DNA of 64,000 bases from Bacteroidaceae bacterium (GCA_017468985.1 JAFUHF010000021.1:62001-126000); one strand, 5' to 3'. Positions 1 through 9,822 are shown, numbered from the stretch's first letter. Notes: a model not told the origin generated them from the sequence alone. Program-made: numbers and translations.

Positions 1-560
1 TCGATAAGAAGGCCGCAAACGAAGGCTACGAGGAGTGCCTCACGGCTCACGTCGGCCGTCTGCACATAGTAGGTGCCCAAAACGGGCACTATGCCGAAAA
101 ACACGAGCACCAGCAGGTCGCCAAAACCGCAATAAGAGAGCAACGTGGTGTAGAGAAAGGCAAATATCACGCACGCCAGGCCTATGCCTACCAGCACCAG
201 GGCGTTTCCGTAGCTCAGAAGCAGCAAGCCGCACAGGCAGGCCGCCACGAGCACCACGACGATGCCTCGCCGCATAGCCTCAACGCTGATCCACCCCTGC
301 GCACAGGCTCGCTCCGGCCCCAGGCGGTCGGGGCGGTCACTGCCTTTGAGAAAATCAAACAGATCGTTAATCAGATTGGCCGCAATTTGCATCAGGCAGG
401 CAAACAGCAGGCACACTGCGGCTGGAACTGGGCGAAACTGTCCGTCGGAAACGGCCAATGCCGTGGCACAGATCACTGGTATGGCGGCTCCAGTGAGCGT
501 TTTGGGGCGAGCGGCCAACAGCCAGGCTTGCCAGGAGTTTTTCCGAATTTCTTTCTTCAT
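1..560 (-). CDS. menA: MenA, 1,4-dihydroxy-2-naphthoate polyprenyltransferase (partial, C-terminus outside window)
   Basis: This membrane prenyltransferase attaches a polyprenyl chain to 1,4-dihydroxy-2-naphthoate in menaquinone synthesis. Reading from ATG at 560 the frame stays open to the window edge (about 186 codons). Residues 62-85 contain the UbiA-family motif NDLFD (N65, D66, D69) followed by KGSDRPDRLGPERA, which closely matches the MenA pattern for binding prenyl-diphosphate and magnesium. Hydrophobic segments lie around residues 45-64, 98-115 and 120-150. The start MKKEIRKNSWQAW is typical for the family, and a TAnnTTTG motif lies 70 nt upstream. The C-terminal part, including the second Asp-rich motif, is beyond the window. 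Confidence 0.93.
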   Translation of the reverse strand, partial: MKKEIRKNSWQAWLLAARPKTLTGAAIPVICATALAVSDGQFRPVPAAVCLLFACLMQIAANLINDLFDFLKGSDRPDRLGPERACAQGWISVEAMRRGIVVVLVAACLCGLLLLSYGNALVLVGIGLACVIFAFLYTTLLSYCGFGDLLVLVFFGIVPVLGTYYVQTADVSREALLVAFVCGLLI

Positions 561-629
561 TCTCTCTATCCTTATATAATAATATAGGTCGTGGTTCAGC
601 CTCGGCACCGTAGTGCAAGCTTTCAAAGG

Positions 630-637
630 CAAAATTA
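630..637 (-). promoter_or_regulatory. Bacteroidetes -7 promoter element for menA
   Basis: On the minus strand this reads TAATTTTG, matching the Bacteroidetes TAnnTTTG -7 element. It lies about 70 nt upstream of the menA start. Confidence 0.45.
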
Positions 638-736
638 GAAAATCTTACGCAAACCCCCAAACCCCTTCTACACGGATGATGCCCCTAAGGCAAAAATTCC
701 ATAGCCTCGGCTCATCGGAGTATCGCTTAAAAGTGC

Positions 737-744
737 TATCTTTG
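737..744 (+). promoter_or_regulatory. Bacteroidetes -7 promoter element for rmlB
   Basis: TATCTTTG followed by GC, an exact TAnnTTTG -7 element, 26 nt before the rmlB ATG at 770. It implies a 5' leader of about 20 nt. Confidence 0.65.
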
Positions 745-769
745 CATTCAGAAATACAGCAAGCAACAA

Positions 770-1909
770 ATGAAGACCTACTTAGTGACTGGAGCGGCCG
801 GATTTATAGGCTCCAACTATATCAAATACCTTCTGAAAAACTTCGATGATGTCCAAATCGTCATTCTTGATGCCTTGACCTACGCCGGTTACCTCGGCAC
901 GATAGCCCGTGACTTGGACAATGACCGTTGTACGTTCTTCAAGGGTGACATTGGCGACCGCACACTCGTTGACAAGCTCTTCGCGGACTATAAGTTCGAC
1001 ATTATAGTGAATTTTGCTGCCGAAAGCCATGTAGACCGGAGCATCAACAATCCTCAACTCTTCTTACAGACCAACATTTTGGGTACGCAAACGCTGCTTG
1101 AAGCCGCACGCACGGCTTGGGTGACGGGACGCGATGCCAATGGCTATCCCACATGGCGCAAAGGCGTGCGTTTCCATCAAGTTTCCACTGACGAAGTGTA
1201 TGGAAGCCTGGGAACGACCGGATTCTTTACAGAAGACACGCCCCTGGCTCCCCACAGCCCTTACAGCGCCTCGAAAGCCAGTGCCGACATGGTTGTGATG
1301 GCTTATCGCGACACCTTCCGCATGCCCGTGAGCATCACGCGCTGTTCAAACAACTACGGACCCTACCAGTTCCCTGAAAAACTCATTCCGCTGGTCATCA
1401 ACAACATTCTTCACGGAAAATCGCTGCCCGTTTATGGCAAGGGAGAGAACGTGAGAGACTGGCTCTACGTGGAAGACCATTGCAAGGCCATCGAAACCGT
1501 GATTCGAAAGGGCGAGGATGGTTCCGTCTACAACGTAGGCGGCCACAACGAAATGAAGAACATCGACATTGTGCGCCTTATCATTCAAACAATGCGAGAA
1601 CTGCTGGAGACTCAACCTGAATACAGAATGTTGCTGCAACTTTCGCCCACGTCAGGCAAGCAGGCCAACGATTTGAGCTGGATGGACGAAAGCCTGATCA
1701 GTTACGTTAAAGACCGCCTTGGCCACGACCAACGCTATGGCATTGACCCCAAGAAAATTCACGAAACCCTCGGATGGCTGCCCGAAACGCCATTTTCCGA
1801 AGGAATTAGGAAGACCATCATTTGGTATCTGGACCATCATCAGTGGATGGAAGCCGTAACAAACAGCGACTATCAGCACTATTACGATCAACATTACTCC
1901 AACCGATAG
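770..1909 (+). CDS. rmlB: dTDP-glucose 4,6-dehydratase RmlB
   Basis: The enzyme converts dTDP-glucose to dTDP-4-keto-6-deoxyglucose, the second step towards dTDP-L-rhamnose and related deoxysugars. At 379 aa it is a full-length extended SDR. The NAD-binding glycine motif GAAGFIG is at residues 8-14, the STDEVYG segment at 139-145 (T, D and E are the catalytic dehydratase residues in this family), and YSASK at 165-169 supplies Tyr and Lys. The ATG start is fixed by the GAAGFIG spacing and the promoter at 737. Stop is TAG. rmlA is 48 kb away at 49462, and no rmlC or rmlD is in this window. The nearby export genes (3839-7450) suggest the sugar goes to surface polysaccharide, which is inference. 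Confidence 0.96.
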   Translation: MKTYLVTGAAGFIGSNYIKYLLKNFDDVQIVILDALTYAGYLGTIARDLDNDRCTFFKGDIGDRTLVDKLFADYKFDIIVNFAAESHVDRSINNPQLFLQTNILGTQTLLEAARTAWVTGRDANGYPTWRKGVRFHQVSTDEVYGSLGTTGFFTEDTPLAPHSPYSASKASADMVVMAYRDTFRMPVSITRCSNNYGPYQFPEKLIPLVINNILHGKSLPVYGKGENVRDWLYVEDHCKAIETVIRKGEDGSVYNVGGHNEMKNIDIVRLIIQTMRELLETQPEYRMLLQLSPTSGKQANDLSWMDESLISYVKDRLGHDQRYGIDPKKIHETLGWLPETPFSEGIRKTIIWYLDHHQWMEAVTNSDYQHYYDQHYSNR

Positions 1910-1938
1910 TCCTGTCCTAAAACAGACTGAGATTCCTT

Positions 1939-2273
1939 CCCAAGGGTCCACCATATCCCCAAATCAAGCCTTCATTTGCCCTAATAACCATCCATTAGGG
2001 CCAAATAAAGCTTCCATTCCCCCTAATCACCATCCGTTAGGGCCAAATAAAGCTTCCATTCCCCCTAATCACCATCCGTTAGGACCAAATAAAGCATCCA
2101 TTCCCTCTAATCACCATCCGTTAGGCCAAATAAAGCATCCATTCCCTCTAATCACCATCCGTTAGGGCCAAATAAAGCATTCATTCCCTCTAATCACCAT
2201 CCGTTAGGCCAAATAAAAGCCTTTATTCCCTCTAATCGCCATCCGTTAGGCCTAAATAAAGCCCCCGTTCTCT
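1939..2273. repeat. Tandem repeat tract A, about 8 units of 41-42 bp
   Basis: Units start at 1939 (degenerate), 1981, 2023, 2065, 2107, 2148, 2190 and 2232 (partial). Spacing is 42 bp except one of 41. The conserved phases of each unit are CTAATCACCATCCGTTAG, then GCCAAATAAAGC, then CCATTCCC. The CTAA...TTAG ends of the first phase are complementary. The tract fills the gap between the convergent genes rmlB and rsmF and holds no convincing reading frame. Three other tracts with the same period but different sequence occur at 15220, 40661 and 62616. Confidence 0.95.
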
Positions 2274-2287
2274 CCACCGAGAACCTA

Positions 2288-3685
2288 TTAAGCCCATTCA
2301 GCATCGCGATTCACGATAGAAAACACTTCGGGAGCCGCATTTTGACTGCGAATCTTCCATGGCTGGGGATACAGATTGTTAGCACGATCACCAAGCTGAT
2401 TCACAAAACCTAAGGATACCCCTCCATACATTACGACAACCATACCGCGCGGCACATCGTTCCCTAAACTCAACGATTGCCTTCGCAGATAGGCGATAGC
2501 GTCCTCATAGGTGAGATTCACCGTAGGAAAATGGTCGCGACGAAAAGCCAGACTCTGACTCAGACCATGCTCAGGCTGATAGGCCCCCCCCTTGCGCTGA
2601 GCCAATGCAACGCCAGCCGAAAGGACTGCGAGAAGCGGCAAAAACAACGAAACCACCTCCGCCAAGGCAGGAGGAAGGGCATACAGCGTTTCGCCTATTG
2701 ATATTTGGCCCCAACCGTCAGCATTTTGGAGCCATGGACGCAACTGACGGTCGAGCGGCAGCACACGCTGGCCTCCGCCGCGCTGCTTTGGGGCACGAAC
2801 AGACCGTTCTTTACGTAACAAAGCGACAAACAGACCCTCTCCACGCAATTTGTGAGGCATGAAACGGCACACGGGAAGATTTTCGCCCTGAAGCAGGCTA
2901 CCCACAATGCCCCAAGCCGGATCTGTGGGAATTTCCATGCAAGAGGCACCCAGTTCGCTACAAATGCGCTGCACTTGGAGCTCATTCTCCCTTAGGTTGT
3001 ATGTACAAGTGCTGTAAATCAAGTAACCACCCTCTGCCAAGGCTGGCCAAGCGTCAGAAACAATCTGGAACTGACGCGCTGCGCAATGCTCAACGTTCTG
3101 GACAGACCACTCGGAAAGCGCAGGATTGTCCTTGCGGAACATTCCCTCACCGGAGCAGGGCGCGTCGATGAGCATCAGATTGAAAAAGCCCTCCAACGAA
3201 GCAAAAGCCGCCGGCGATGCATTGGTTACGACCACAGAGGGATGTCCCCACTTCGTCATGTTCTCCATCAGCACCTGGGCACGCTGGCGTACGGGCTCAT
3301 TGACCACTAAGACGCTCTCGTCCGGCAGCAGAGAGCGGAGCAATGTAGACTTTCCACCCGGAGCTGCACAGAGGTCAAGCACTCGCATCGCCACTGGTTC
3401 ACACTGCCTCACGGCTTGCTCTATAAACATGGAAGAAGGCTCTTGCACATAGTAGGCTCCGGCATGAAGAAGAGGATCGAAGGTAAATGGTAACCTTTCG
3501 GACAAATAATAGCCCAAAGACGACCACGGGACAGGCTGCAAGTCCCCCACAGCACAGAATCCCTTCCGTCCATTAGGGCGAAAGGCCACAGCAGCATCGC
3601 TTTCAAGCGAAGCCGAAAGGCGAAGGAAGTCCTCCGTACCAATGAGCTCCTTCATCTGTTGGGTAAACGCTTCGGGTAACTGCAT
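2288..3685 (-). CDS. rsmF: NOL1/NOP2/sun-family rRNA (cytosine-C5) methyltransferase, RsmF-like
   Basis: SAM-dependent RNA m5C methyltransferase; RsmF of E. coli modifies 16S rRNA C1407. The SAM-binding motif DLCAAPGGKS is at residues 104-113. The two conserved cysteines are in DAPCSGEGMFRK (C177) and in YSTCTYN (C227). The first 90 residues are the family N-terminal region, and the C-terminal third (about 290-465) resembles the RNA-binding/PUA-like extension of RsmF rather than the shorter RsmB. The gene is 153 nt downstream of the Wzz-like gene on the same strand, so it may have its own promoter. Stop is TAA. Confidence 0.92.
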   Translation of the reverse strand: MQLPEAFTQQMKELIGTEDFLRLSASLESDAAVAFRPNGRKGFCAVGDLQPVPWSSLGYYLSERLPFTFDPLLHAGAYYVQEPSSMFIEQAVRQCEPVAMRVLDLCAAPGGKSTLLRSLLPDESVLVVNEPVRQRAQVLMENMTKWGHPSVVVTNASPAAFASLEGFFNLMLIDAPCSGEGMFRKDNPALSEWSVQNVEHCAARQFQIVSDAWPALAEGGYLIYSTCTYNLRENELQVQRICSELGASCMEIPTDPAWGIVGSLLQGENLPVCRFMPHKLRGEGLFVALLRKERSVRAPKQRGGGQRVLPLDRQLRPWLQNADGWGQISIGETLYALPPALAEVVSLFLPLLAVLSAGVALAQRKGGAYQPEHGLSQSLAFRRDHFPTVNLTYEDAIAYLRRQSLSLGNDVPRGMVVVMYGGVSLGFVNQLGDRANNLYPQPWKIRSQNAAPEVFSIVNRDAEWA

Positions 3686-3838
3686 GGGAAGCCGGGCAGG
3701 TATGGATAATTCGTTATTGCAACTGCGAAGTTACGAAAAAAGGGAGGAGAATGCTCTCCACACCTACAAAAAACTTCGGGCAAACGCCTCATGGCGCCTG
3801 CCCGAATTGCATTATGCTCATTCAAACGTTAATCTGAC

Positions 3839-4966
3839 TTAATCCATACCCAAAAGGGGCTTCAGGTCATCTTCCTTGTAGAGCACCCAAGCCGTAGTGG
3901 CCATGAAGGCAAGAAACAAGAATACCAGACACATCATAGCACGCTTAGGACCTGCTTTAAGCACCGGAACAGTGGCACTTTGGAGCGTGGTAAAAGCAGG
4001 TGTGTCTTCCTGCACCTTTGCTTCGGCAGCCATGAGCTGCGCAGCCACCTGAGTATACGCATTATACTGCAACTGCGTTTCGTTTTCAAGATCAACCTCT
4101 TTTTGGCGCACTGTCTGGAGAATGATATCGTGATTGGCATCCACAAACTCGGCCAACTCATTGCGTGCAGTCTCATAACGGGCTTTGGTCTCCTCGTAGA
4201 TCTTCTTGTTATACTCTAAATCCACGCGAGCCTTCGACGTGCGATAGTCGGTGATGAATTCCTGAAGTCGATTCTTCACTGAGTCAGCCATGGTGGCCGC
4301 AATGAGAGGATTTTGGTCCTTCACGTTGATGGTAATGACCATAGTTTTGTTATCTACATCGCAAACAACCTTCTCATCAATGGTTTTAGCAATCAGATCC
4401 TGCTGCATTGTAAGGCGAAAAGGATTCAGATGTTCAGGCTCTTTTTCCTCGCCCTTGATAAGCTTAACGATGGCTTTTTTCAGCCCACCAATAATCATCT
4501 TCCACCAAGGAGCCTTCTGTTCGTCCTTCAGGTATTCGTAATAGGACATCGTGCGGTCGTGTTCGCCCTTTTCCTTATCACCTTCGATAGTTACAGGAAC
4601 GTGGAAAAGGCTGGTCTTGAAGTCTACGGAGTTTACAAGGTCAGGATAGAGCGTGGGGAAGAGCGCTTCTGTGCCCACACCTCCGGCTTGCGGTAAATTC
4701 ACGCCGAAACTCGATGCCAAGCTGGCTAATCCCGTAGTACTCTTACCGCTGGTCATTTCAGGACTGAGTTTCACCGTACAGCTATAGTAGTTGGGAATAC
4801 TCAAGGCGAGAATGGCCGATACCACGAACACGATAGGCAGTACTTTATAATAAAGCTTTCTATGTTTGAGCAAGTCACGGAAAATCTTCATAAAATCGAT
4901 CGACCGCTCTTCTTGCAAGGCTTCGCTGTTGTTAACAATATCTTCTGACATCATTGTTTTACTCAA
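3839..4966 (-). CDS. Wzz/GNVR-type polysaccharide chain-length determinant protein
   Basis: Inner-membrane polysaccharide co-polymerase that would control chain length or couple export of a surface polysaccharide. The 375 aa show the family layout. A cytoplasmic N-terminus is followed by a transmembrane helix at about 38-57, then a proline/serine-rich periplasmic start. A long central helical region follows (about 215-300, heptad-like, rich in E, K and A), and a second membrane helix lies at about 343-363 near the C-terminus. There is no tyrosine-kinase domain. It starts 18 nt downstream of the SLBB export gene, so the two form an operon. The exact polysaccharide is unknown. Confidence 0.88.
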   Translation of the reverse strand: MSKTMMSEDIVNNSEALQEERSIDFMKIFRDLLKHRKLYYKVLPIVFVVSAILALSIPNYYSCTVKLSPEMTSGKSTTGLASLASSFGVNLPQAGGVGTEALFPTLYPDLVNSVDFKTSLFHVPVTIEGDKEKGEHDRTMSYYEYLKDEQKAPWWKMIIGGLKKAIVKLIKGEEKEPEHLNPFRLTMQQDLIAKTIDEKVVCDVDNKTMVITINVKDQNPLIAATMADSVKNRLQEFITDYRTSKARVDLEYNKKIYEETKARYETARNELAEFVDANHDIILQTVRQKEVDLENETQLQYNAYTQVAAQLMAAEAKVQEDTPAFTTLQSATVPVLKAGPKRAMMCLVFLFLAFMATTAWVLYKEDDLKPLLGMD

Positions 4967-4984
4967 AAATGGGTGAGAATTTAT

Positions 4985-7450
4985 TTACTTAGTCATGTAG
5001 GAAATGGCCGTTACCATGGCAGCAAGGCTGGTGAGTCCACTCATAGCGCCAACCACTTCAGCAACTCTCAACGGATTCTTTTTCTTCTTGCTGGGCACTA
5101 CGATTTCGCAGCCTGGCTCAGGACGCGCACCCTTACGGGTAAGTGCAACGGTTCCATTCTGGTATACGATGAAGGTTTTTTTCTTCCTGGCATGGTTACC
5201 AAAACCTCCGGCCATCTCTACATACTGCTTGTACTTCTTTCCCTTCTCATAGAAGACGGTATTGGGGAACATTACATCGCCCGACACCTTGACGATGCCA
5301 TTATATTCAGGTATAAAGATACGGTCACCTTCGCGTAGGATCACATCAGCATCGGAACCAGGCTTCAGGAGTGCTGCTTCGAGATCAATGGCCACAGGAT
5401 AATTGTTTCCCAGATCCAATTTCTCATAACTAACGCTATCGCCACGCTCCGTGAGCAGCTGACGAATGGCTTTCATCGTTGCTGACATTCTGACCCTCTC
5501 CTCATCTGTCATTCGACGTAAAAGAGTGGCCCCCTTGAGGTATGCAAACTCTGTAACGCCTCCAGCGCCACTAATGGCATCAGACAGACGCTGTTTTTTG
5601 TCCTTGAGCGTAAATGCACCTTCGTAGTTGACTTCTCCTGTGAGAGAAATATTCCGTGCAGTATGGAATGCGGGACTTTTACGAACATGTACAACATCGT
5701 AGGGCTTCAGTAGGAACTTTCTATCCTTATCTATCACCAAACCATCCTTGATATCGAAAGTAAAGTCTTCAGAGATGCGATCTGTCTTCTGCGTAGCATG
5801 CGCATCAACAATTCTGCGCGATACGTCAACTCGTGCGAGTGAAGCTTGGTCTGTTAGGCCTCCGGCCTGAACGATAAGGTCCTCAATGGTGGTATTATCG
5901 GCATACTCATAGGTACCTGGGCTCATTACCTCTCCAGTTATGGTCAACGTACGCTCCATTCGAAGGTCTTCCTGCGTTGGAATGAATAAAACATCTTCGT
6001 TTTGCAGCGGAACGTCAGGAGAAGTGCCATTAAGGATACCTTTAACGTCAATGGGAAGGATTTCCAAGCTACGGTCAGCTTTCAGACGATGAAGAACGGC
6101 GTGATCGGTGAAAGCGTCTTCCGTTACGCCTTCAGCCGACTCTATGAGGGTCTTCACACTACTCACGTTACCTCCCAAATGGAACTGACCTGGGCGGAAT
6201 ACGGCTCCCTTGATTTCCACCATATTTTCGTAACGGTTAATCATTCCGTCCACGGTTACGGCATCACCATCTTCCACCTGGAACGAACCCATTTCGAATT
6301 CTCCCACATTATATACGGCATAACGCTCACCGCTCTGGCGCACCAAACGCACCGTTTTGGTGTTGGCATCGCTCGTGTAGCCTCCAGCATACTTAATAAG
6401 TGTGGCAACAGTTTCGGTCTTTCGCATTTCGTAGAACATAGGACGCTTCACGTTACCGGTAATACCTACCAACGTTTCATAAGGATCTACCTGAATGAGG
6501 TCATTGTCCTGAAGATTAATATTTCCAGCTAAACGTCCGTTAAGAATGTATTCGTAGATGTCAACCACGGTAACGAGGCGGCCGTTACGGTAAACCTTAA
6601 CATTACGGAGCGTACCGAGCGTACTGATGCCTCCGGCACGATACAAAGCATGGAACACAGTGGCAAATGCGCTCAAATGATACGTTCCAGGCGAACGCAC
6701 CTCTCCCATAATATTGACCATAATGGTTCGGGTGTTACCTACAGTAACCTTAAGCTCGCTCGTCTGATAACGCGAGCCTAACGTAGAGCGCAGTTTGCGC
6801 TGAGCACCTTCAACGGTAAGTCCGCTGAGATAGATAGGGCCATATCCGCTTACAGTGATAGTTCCTTCTGGGGAGATAGTGTGAATAATGGTCTGTTGCG
6901 ACGCCCCATAAATGTCTACGACCACCTGATCGCCAGGACCAAGCACATAGGTAGATGGGATGGGCATATTTTCGTTTGGTTCGAAAGAAAGACCATGCTG
7001 GGTGAATATATCACGACCGAAAACACGCTTACCTTGTGCGTCAGGAGCAATTCCCTGCGTGGCTTGCACATCATGCTCAGCTTCAGTCACATCTTCGCTG
7101 GCATTAGCGTAAACCTCTCCCGTGGTGCCTCTTTTGGCCGTATTGAGCTCCTGCGACGTTGTTCCGTCTGAGTTTGCATTCATTCTTTCGGCAGCCATCT
7201 TCACGGCACCGTCAGCAGCAGTACTGGCACCTCTCTCGGAAATCTGTTTGTCATATTGATTGCGCAAACGGCGAATCTGGTCTATCTTTACGCCTCGTGC
7301 AATCAGTTTATTGATGATCTGCCCCTGTGATGTGCCTGCTTTTGCCTCGCTGGCAATGAATTGCATCACTTGCGTGTCACTCATGCTCTGCGCCAGCATC
7401 GTAGTGACGCATAAGAGCGAAAAAATCAGAGTTAAAACACCCTTCCTCAT
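4985..7450 (-). CDS. SLBB-domain outer-membrane polysaccharide export protein (Wza-like)
   Basis: An 821-aa protein with a Sec signal peptide at residues 1-20 (ending TMLAQ). A Poly_export domain follows at about 165-225, with the typical VLGPGDQVVVDIYG start. Several SLBB repeats come next, recognisable by phrases such as GEVRSPGTYHL, GNVKRPMFYEM, GEVMSPGTYEY and GDVMFPNTVFY. A hydrophobic, alanine/glycine-rich C-terminal helix (about 795-818) may span the outer membrane as in Wza. It is larger than E. coli Wza (about 380 aa) because of extra SLBB repeats, a common form in Bacteroidetes. It precedes the Wzz-like gene by 18 nt and has a TAnnTTTG promoter about 70 nt upstream. Confidence 0.92.
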   Translation of the reverse strand: MRKGVLTLIFSLLCVTTMLAQSMSDTQVMQFIASEAKAGTSQGQIINKLIARGVKIDQIRRLRNQYDKQISERGASTAADGAVKMAAERMNANSDGTTSQELNTAKRGTTGEVYANASEDVTEAEHDVQATQGIAPDAQGKRVFGRDIFTQHGLSFEPNENMPIPSTYVLGPGDQVVVDIYGASQQTIIHTISPEGTITVSGYGPIYLSGLTVEGAQRKLRSTLGSRYQTSELKVTVGNTRTIMVNIMGEVRSPGTYHLSAFATVFHALYRAGGISTLGTLRNVKVYRNGRLVTVVDIYEYILNGRLAGNINLQDNDLIQVDPYETLVGITGNVKRPMFYEMRKTETVATLIKYAGGYTSDANTKTVRLVRQSGERYAVYNVGEFEMGSFQVEDGDAVTVDGMINRYENMVEIKGAVFRPGQFHLGGNVSSVKTLIESAEGVTEDAFTDHAVLHRLKADRSLEILPIDVKGILNGTSPDVPLQNEDVLFIPTQEDLRMERTLTITGEVMSPGTYEYADNTTIEDLIVQAGGLTDQASLARVDVSRRIVDAHATQKTDRISEDFTFDIKDGLVIDKDRKFLLKPYDVVHVRKSPAFHTARNISLTGEVNYEGAFTLKDKKQRLSDAISGAGGVTEFAYLKGATLLRRMTDEERVRMSATMKAIRQLLTERGDSVSYEKLDLGNNYPVAIDLEAALLKPGSDADVILREGDRIFIPEYNGIVKVSGDVMFPNTVFYEKGKKYKQYVEMAGGFGNHARKKKTFIVYQNGTVALTRKGARPEPGCEIVVPSKKKKNPLRVAEVVGAMSGLTSLAAMVTAISYMTK

Positions 7451-7516
7451 GTTACTATATGTCTTATTTATATGTAATTATTAATCCAAAAGTGATGATG
7501 AGATAATTTTGATGTG

Positions 7517-7524
7517 CAAAGATA
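7517..7524 (-). promoter_or_regulatory. Bacteroidetes -7 promoter element for the export operon
   Basis: Minus strand TATCTTTG followed by GC, 66 nt upstream of the SLBB gene start at 7450. Confidence 0.6.
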
Positions 7525-7706
7525 GGCAAAAATATCCAAACGTCCTTACAGTTAGCTCTTTTTCTTTTACAGATGGCGTGATTAAGTACCCAAAATACGT
7601 CCTTACGTATAAACATCAGAACAAGCACGACCATAACAGCCTAATAAAAACAAAGAGTAACGATGTTTTATGTTTTAAGGGCATAGTGCAACCCAAACTT
7701 TTTCGC

Positions 7707-7714
7707 TACCTTTG
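7707..7714 (+). promoter_or_regulatory. Bacteroidetes -7 promoter element
   Basis: TACCTTTG followed by CG, 20 nt before ATG 7735. The predicted transcript start leaves a very short leader, which argues against the upstream TTG at 7717 as the start codon. Confidence 0.6.
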
Positions 7715-7734
7715 CGTTGCCAAAACAAAAAACA

Positions 7735-8349
7735 ATGAACAAGGCACTACAAGTTCTATTACTGCTAATCGTAAGCCTCTTCCCAAAGGCTGTGGCGCAG
7801 TTAAACTCCTCGCAAAGTTCTACCGGAACGTCTATCACCGTAGTTTCAGACACCACTGATGCCGAAGACGATGCCTTAAGCATTGACACCACCTTTTATG
7901 TGCCTCAAGGAACGAGCAATTTAAAAATCGTAACTCCGGGAAAACCCACCCTACCCGACTGGTTCCCCCTAAACGTGGAAAGCTGGTTCGGGCTGTTGGG
8001 TTGGGGAAGCCTGGCCATCTTCATCGTGTTTATGCTCATTGGTTTGGCCGTCATATTCTCTCCTATAGGCCTCATCATATTAGTCATATACCTTATTAAT
8101 AAGCAAGACCGGAAGAAACATACGACAAACATAGCCAAAACCGACACCATACCGACCTACGCACTTCCACCCACCACAGAACAAAGAAAAGACAAGGCCA
8201 TCCTGCACATGGCATTGGGAGTAGGCGTCTGCATTTTATTTTACATCATTCACCTAAAGGTAGGTATCGGAGCAGGAATCGTTATCTTGCTTTACGGCGT
8301 AGGCGAGATGATCAATGCCCTGCGCCACCGTAACGACAACCGACAATAA
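7735..8349 (+). CDS. Membrane protein of unknown function, DUF6249-like
   Basis: A 204-aa protein with a signal-like N-terminal hydrophobic segment ([22 protein letters not shown]), a polar linker of about 60 residues rich in S, T and D, then a strongly hydrophobic stretch (about 88-125). A cytoplasmic-looking charged linker (KQDRKKH) follows, and two short helices near the C-terminus end in RHRNDNRQ. The layout resembles Bacteroidetes DUF6249 membrane proteins, but I am not certain of the family. It lies 14 nt upstream of thyA and is probably co-transcribed with thyA-folA. Start chosen at ATG 7735 because of the promoter at 7707. Confidence 0.7.
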   Translation: MNKALQVLLLLIVSLFPKAVAQLNSSQSSTGTSITVVSDTTDAEDDALSIDTTFYVPQGTSNLKIVTPGKPTLPDWFPLNVESWFGLLGWGSLAIFIVFMLIGLAVIFSPIGLIILVIYLINKQDRKKHTTNIAKTDTIPTYALPPTTEQRKDKAILHMALGVGVCILFYIIHLKVGIGAGIVILLYGVGEMINALRHRNDNRQ

Positions 8350-8363
8350 CACATCTGCAAATC

Positions 8364-9158
8364 ATGAAACAATACTTAGATTTATGTCAGCGCATTCTGA
8401 GTGAGGGCGTAGAAAAGCACGACCGTACTGGCACCGGCACTATCAGTGTGTTCGGCCACCAGATGCGATTCAGCTTGGATGACGGTTTTCCACTACTCAC
8501 CACCAAGAAACTCCACCTAAAATCCATTATATACGAACTATTGTGGTTTTTGCAGGGAAACACGAATGTCAAGTGGTTGCAAGAGCGTGGAGTGCGCATC
8601 TGGAACGAATGGGCAGACAAAGACGGAAACCTCGGACATATCTATGGATACCAATGGCGCTCGTGGCCTGACTATAAAGGCGGAACCATCGACCAAATAC
8701 AGCAAGCCATTGACCAAATCAAGCACAATCCTGATTCTCGACGCATCATTGTGAATGCTTGGAACGTGGGTGATTTGGAAAACATGAACCTGCCGCCATG
8801 CCACATGTTTTTTCAGTTCTACGTAGCCCAAGGCCGCCTCAGCCTGCAAATGTACCAGCGCAGCGCCGACACCTTTCTCGGTGTGCCGTTCAACATCGCA
8901 TCATATGCGCTACTGCTCCAGATGATGGCACAAGTTACAGGACTAAAGGCTGGCGAATTCGTGCATACCATGGGTGACACTCATATATACCTGAACCATA
9001 TTGACCAGGTCAAGCTGCAACTTACTCGCGAACCACGCCCATTGCCAACGATGAAGATCAATCCAAACGTGAAAAGCATTTTCGACTTCCAATACGAGGA
9101 CTTTGAGTTGGAAAATTACGATCCGTGGCCTCACATTCCGGGAAAAGTATCTGTTTAA
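8364..9158 (+). CDS. thyA: Thymidylate synthase ThyA
   Basis: Converts dUMP to dTMP with methylene-tetrahydrofolate, producing dihydrofolate. Its 264 aa equal the E. coli length. The catalytic cysteine is C146 in [10 protein letters not shown]. The substrate-binding segments [12 protein letters not shown] (20-31), [10 protein letters not shown] (126-135) and the folate-site [17 protein letters not shown] are all present. The dihydrofolate product is recycled by folA, which starts 17 nt downstream, so the pair is functionally coupled. Confidence 0.98.
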   Translation: MKQYLDLCQRILSEGVEKHDRTGTGTISVFGHQMRFSLDDGFPLLTTKKLHLKSIIYELLWFLQGNTNVKWLQERGVRIWNEWADKDGNLGHIYGYQWRSWPDYKGGTIDQIQQAIDQIKHNPDSRRIIVNAWNVGDLENMNLPPCHMFFQFYVAQGRLSLQMYQRSADTFLGVPFNIASYALLLQMMAQVTGLKAGEFVHTMGDTHIYLNHIDQVKLQLTREPRPLPTMKINPNVKSIFDFQYEDFELENYDPWPHIPGKVSV

Positions 9159-9175
9159 TCTACCCTTCAACACTC

Positions 9176-9673
9176 ATGAAGAACCTCCACATCATTGTCT
9201 GCATCGCACAGAACAGAGCCATTGGCTTGGATAACCATCTGCTCTACCGACTGAAAGATGACCTACGGCAATTCAAGGCACTCACCACGGGCCACACCGT
9301 AATCATGGGACGCCGCACCTTTGAATCTCTACCCAAAGGGGCACTGCCCAACCGACGCAACTTGGTATTGACCCGTCAGACAAGCCTCAATTGGCCCAAT
9401 ACCGAAACATTTCCATCGCTCAAAGAAGCCCTGAGTCACTGTTCAAACGAAGAACAAGTCTTCATTATCGGTGGGAGTTCCGTATATGCTGAAGCCTTAC
9501 CGCAAGCCGATACACTTCACCTTACTTTGGTAGACAATACACCCAAAGAGGCCGACACCTTCTTTCCCGAAATCAACAAAAATGAATGGGAAGAAACTGA
9601 AAGAACAGATTTTCCAGCCAATGAAAACAACGAGCATTCGTTTAGCCTTGTTACACTAAAACGAAAACCATAA
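9176..9673 (+). CDS. folA: Dihydrofolate reductase
   Basis: Reduces dihydrofolate to tetrahydrofolate with NADPH. The 165-aa chain begins MKNLHIIVCIAQNRAIGLDN, the standard DHFR start including the AxNxxIG loop. The substrate-site acid is in LLYRLKDDLRQFKALT, and GHTVIMGRRTFESLP and VFIIGGSSVYAEAL form the cofactor-binding motifs. ATG 9176 is preferred over upstream in-frame codons because it gives the canonical N-terminus and sits 17 nt after the thyA stop. No independent promoter is evident. Confidence 0.97.
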   Translation: MKNLHIIVCIAQNRAIGLDNHLLYRLKDDLRQFKALTTGHTVIMGRRTFESLPKGALPNRRNLVLTRQTSLNWPNTETFPSLKEALSHCSNEEQVFIIGGSSVYAEALPQADTLHLTLVDNTPKEADTFFPEINKNEWEETERTDFPANENNEHSFSLVTLKRKP

Positions 9674-9814
9674 GCCAATGCATCTTCTTCATTTTGGAAA
9701 ACTTTTTCAAAATACAAAACACACAAGATATTGATTACCAATAATAAGATAAAAAGTTTTGGATAACTTTCAAAAATCTGATCAAAAACACTTGCACGTT
9801 TCAAACAACTTTAC

Positions 9815-9822
9815 TACCTTTG
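9815..9822 (+). promoter_or_regulatory. Bacteroidetes -7 promoter element for the riboswitch-nrdDG transcript
   Basis: TACCTTTG followed by CATG, immediately 5' of the predicted riboswitch P1 helix at 9829. The transcript would therefore begin right at the aptamer. Confidence 0.65.

Noticed and set aside
1..234. 64- and 80-codon frames at the left edge
   Set aside because: They are shadows of menA, whose own frame runs open through the window edge on the minus strand from 560.
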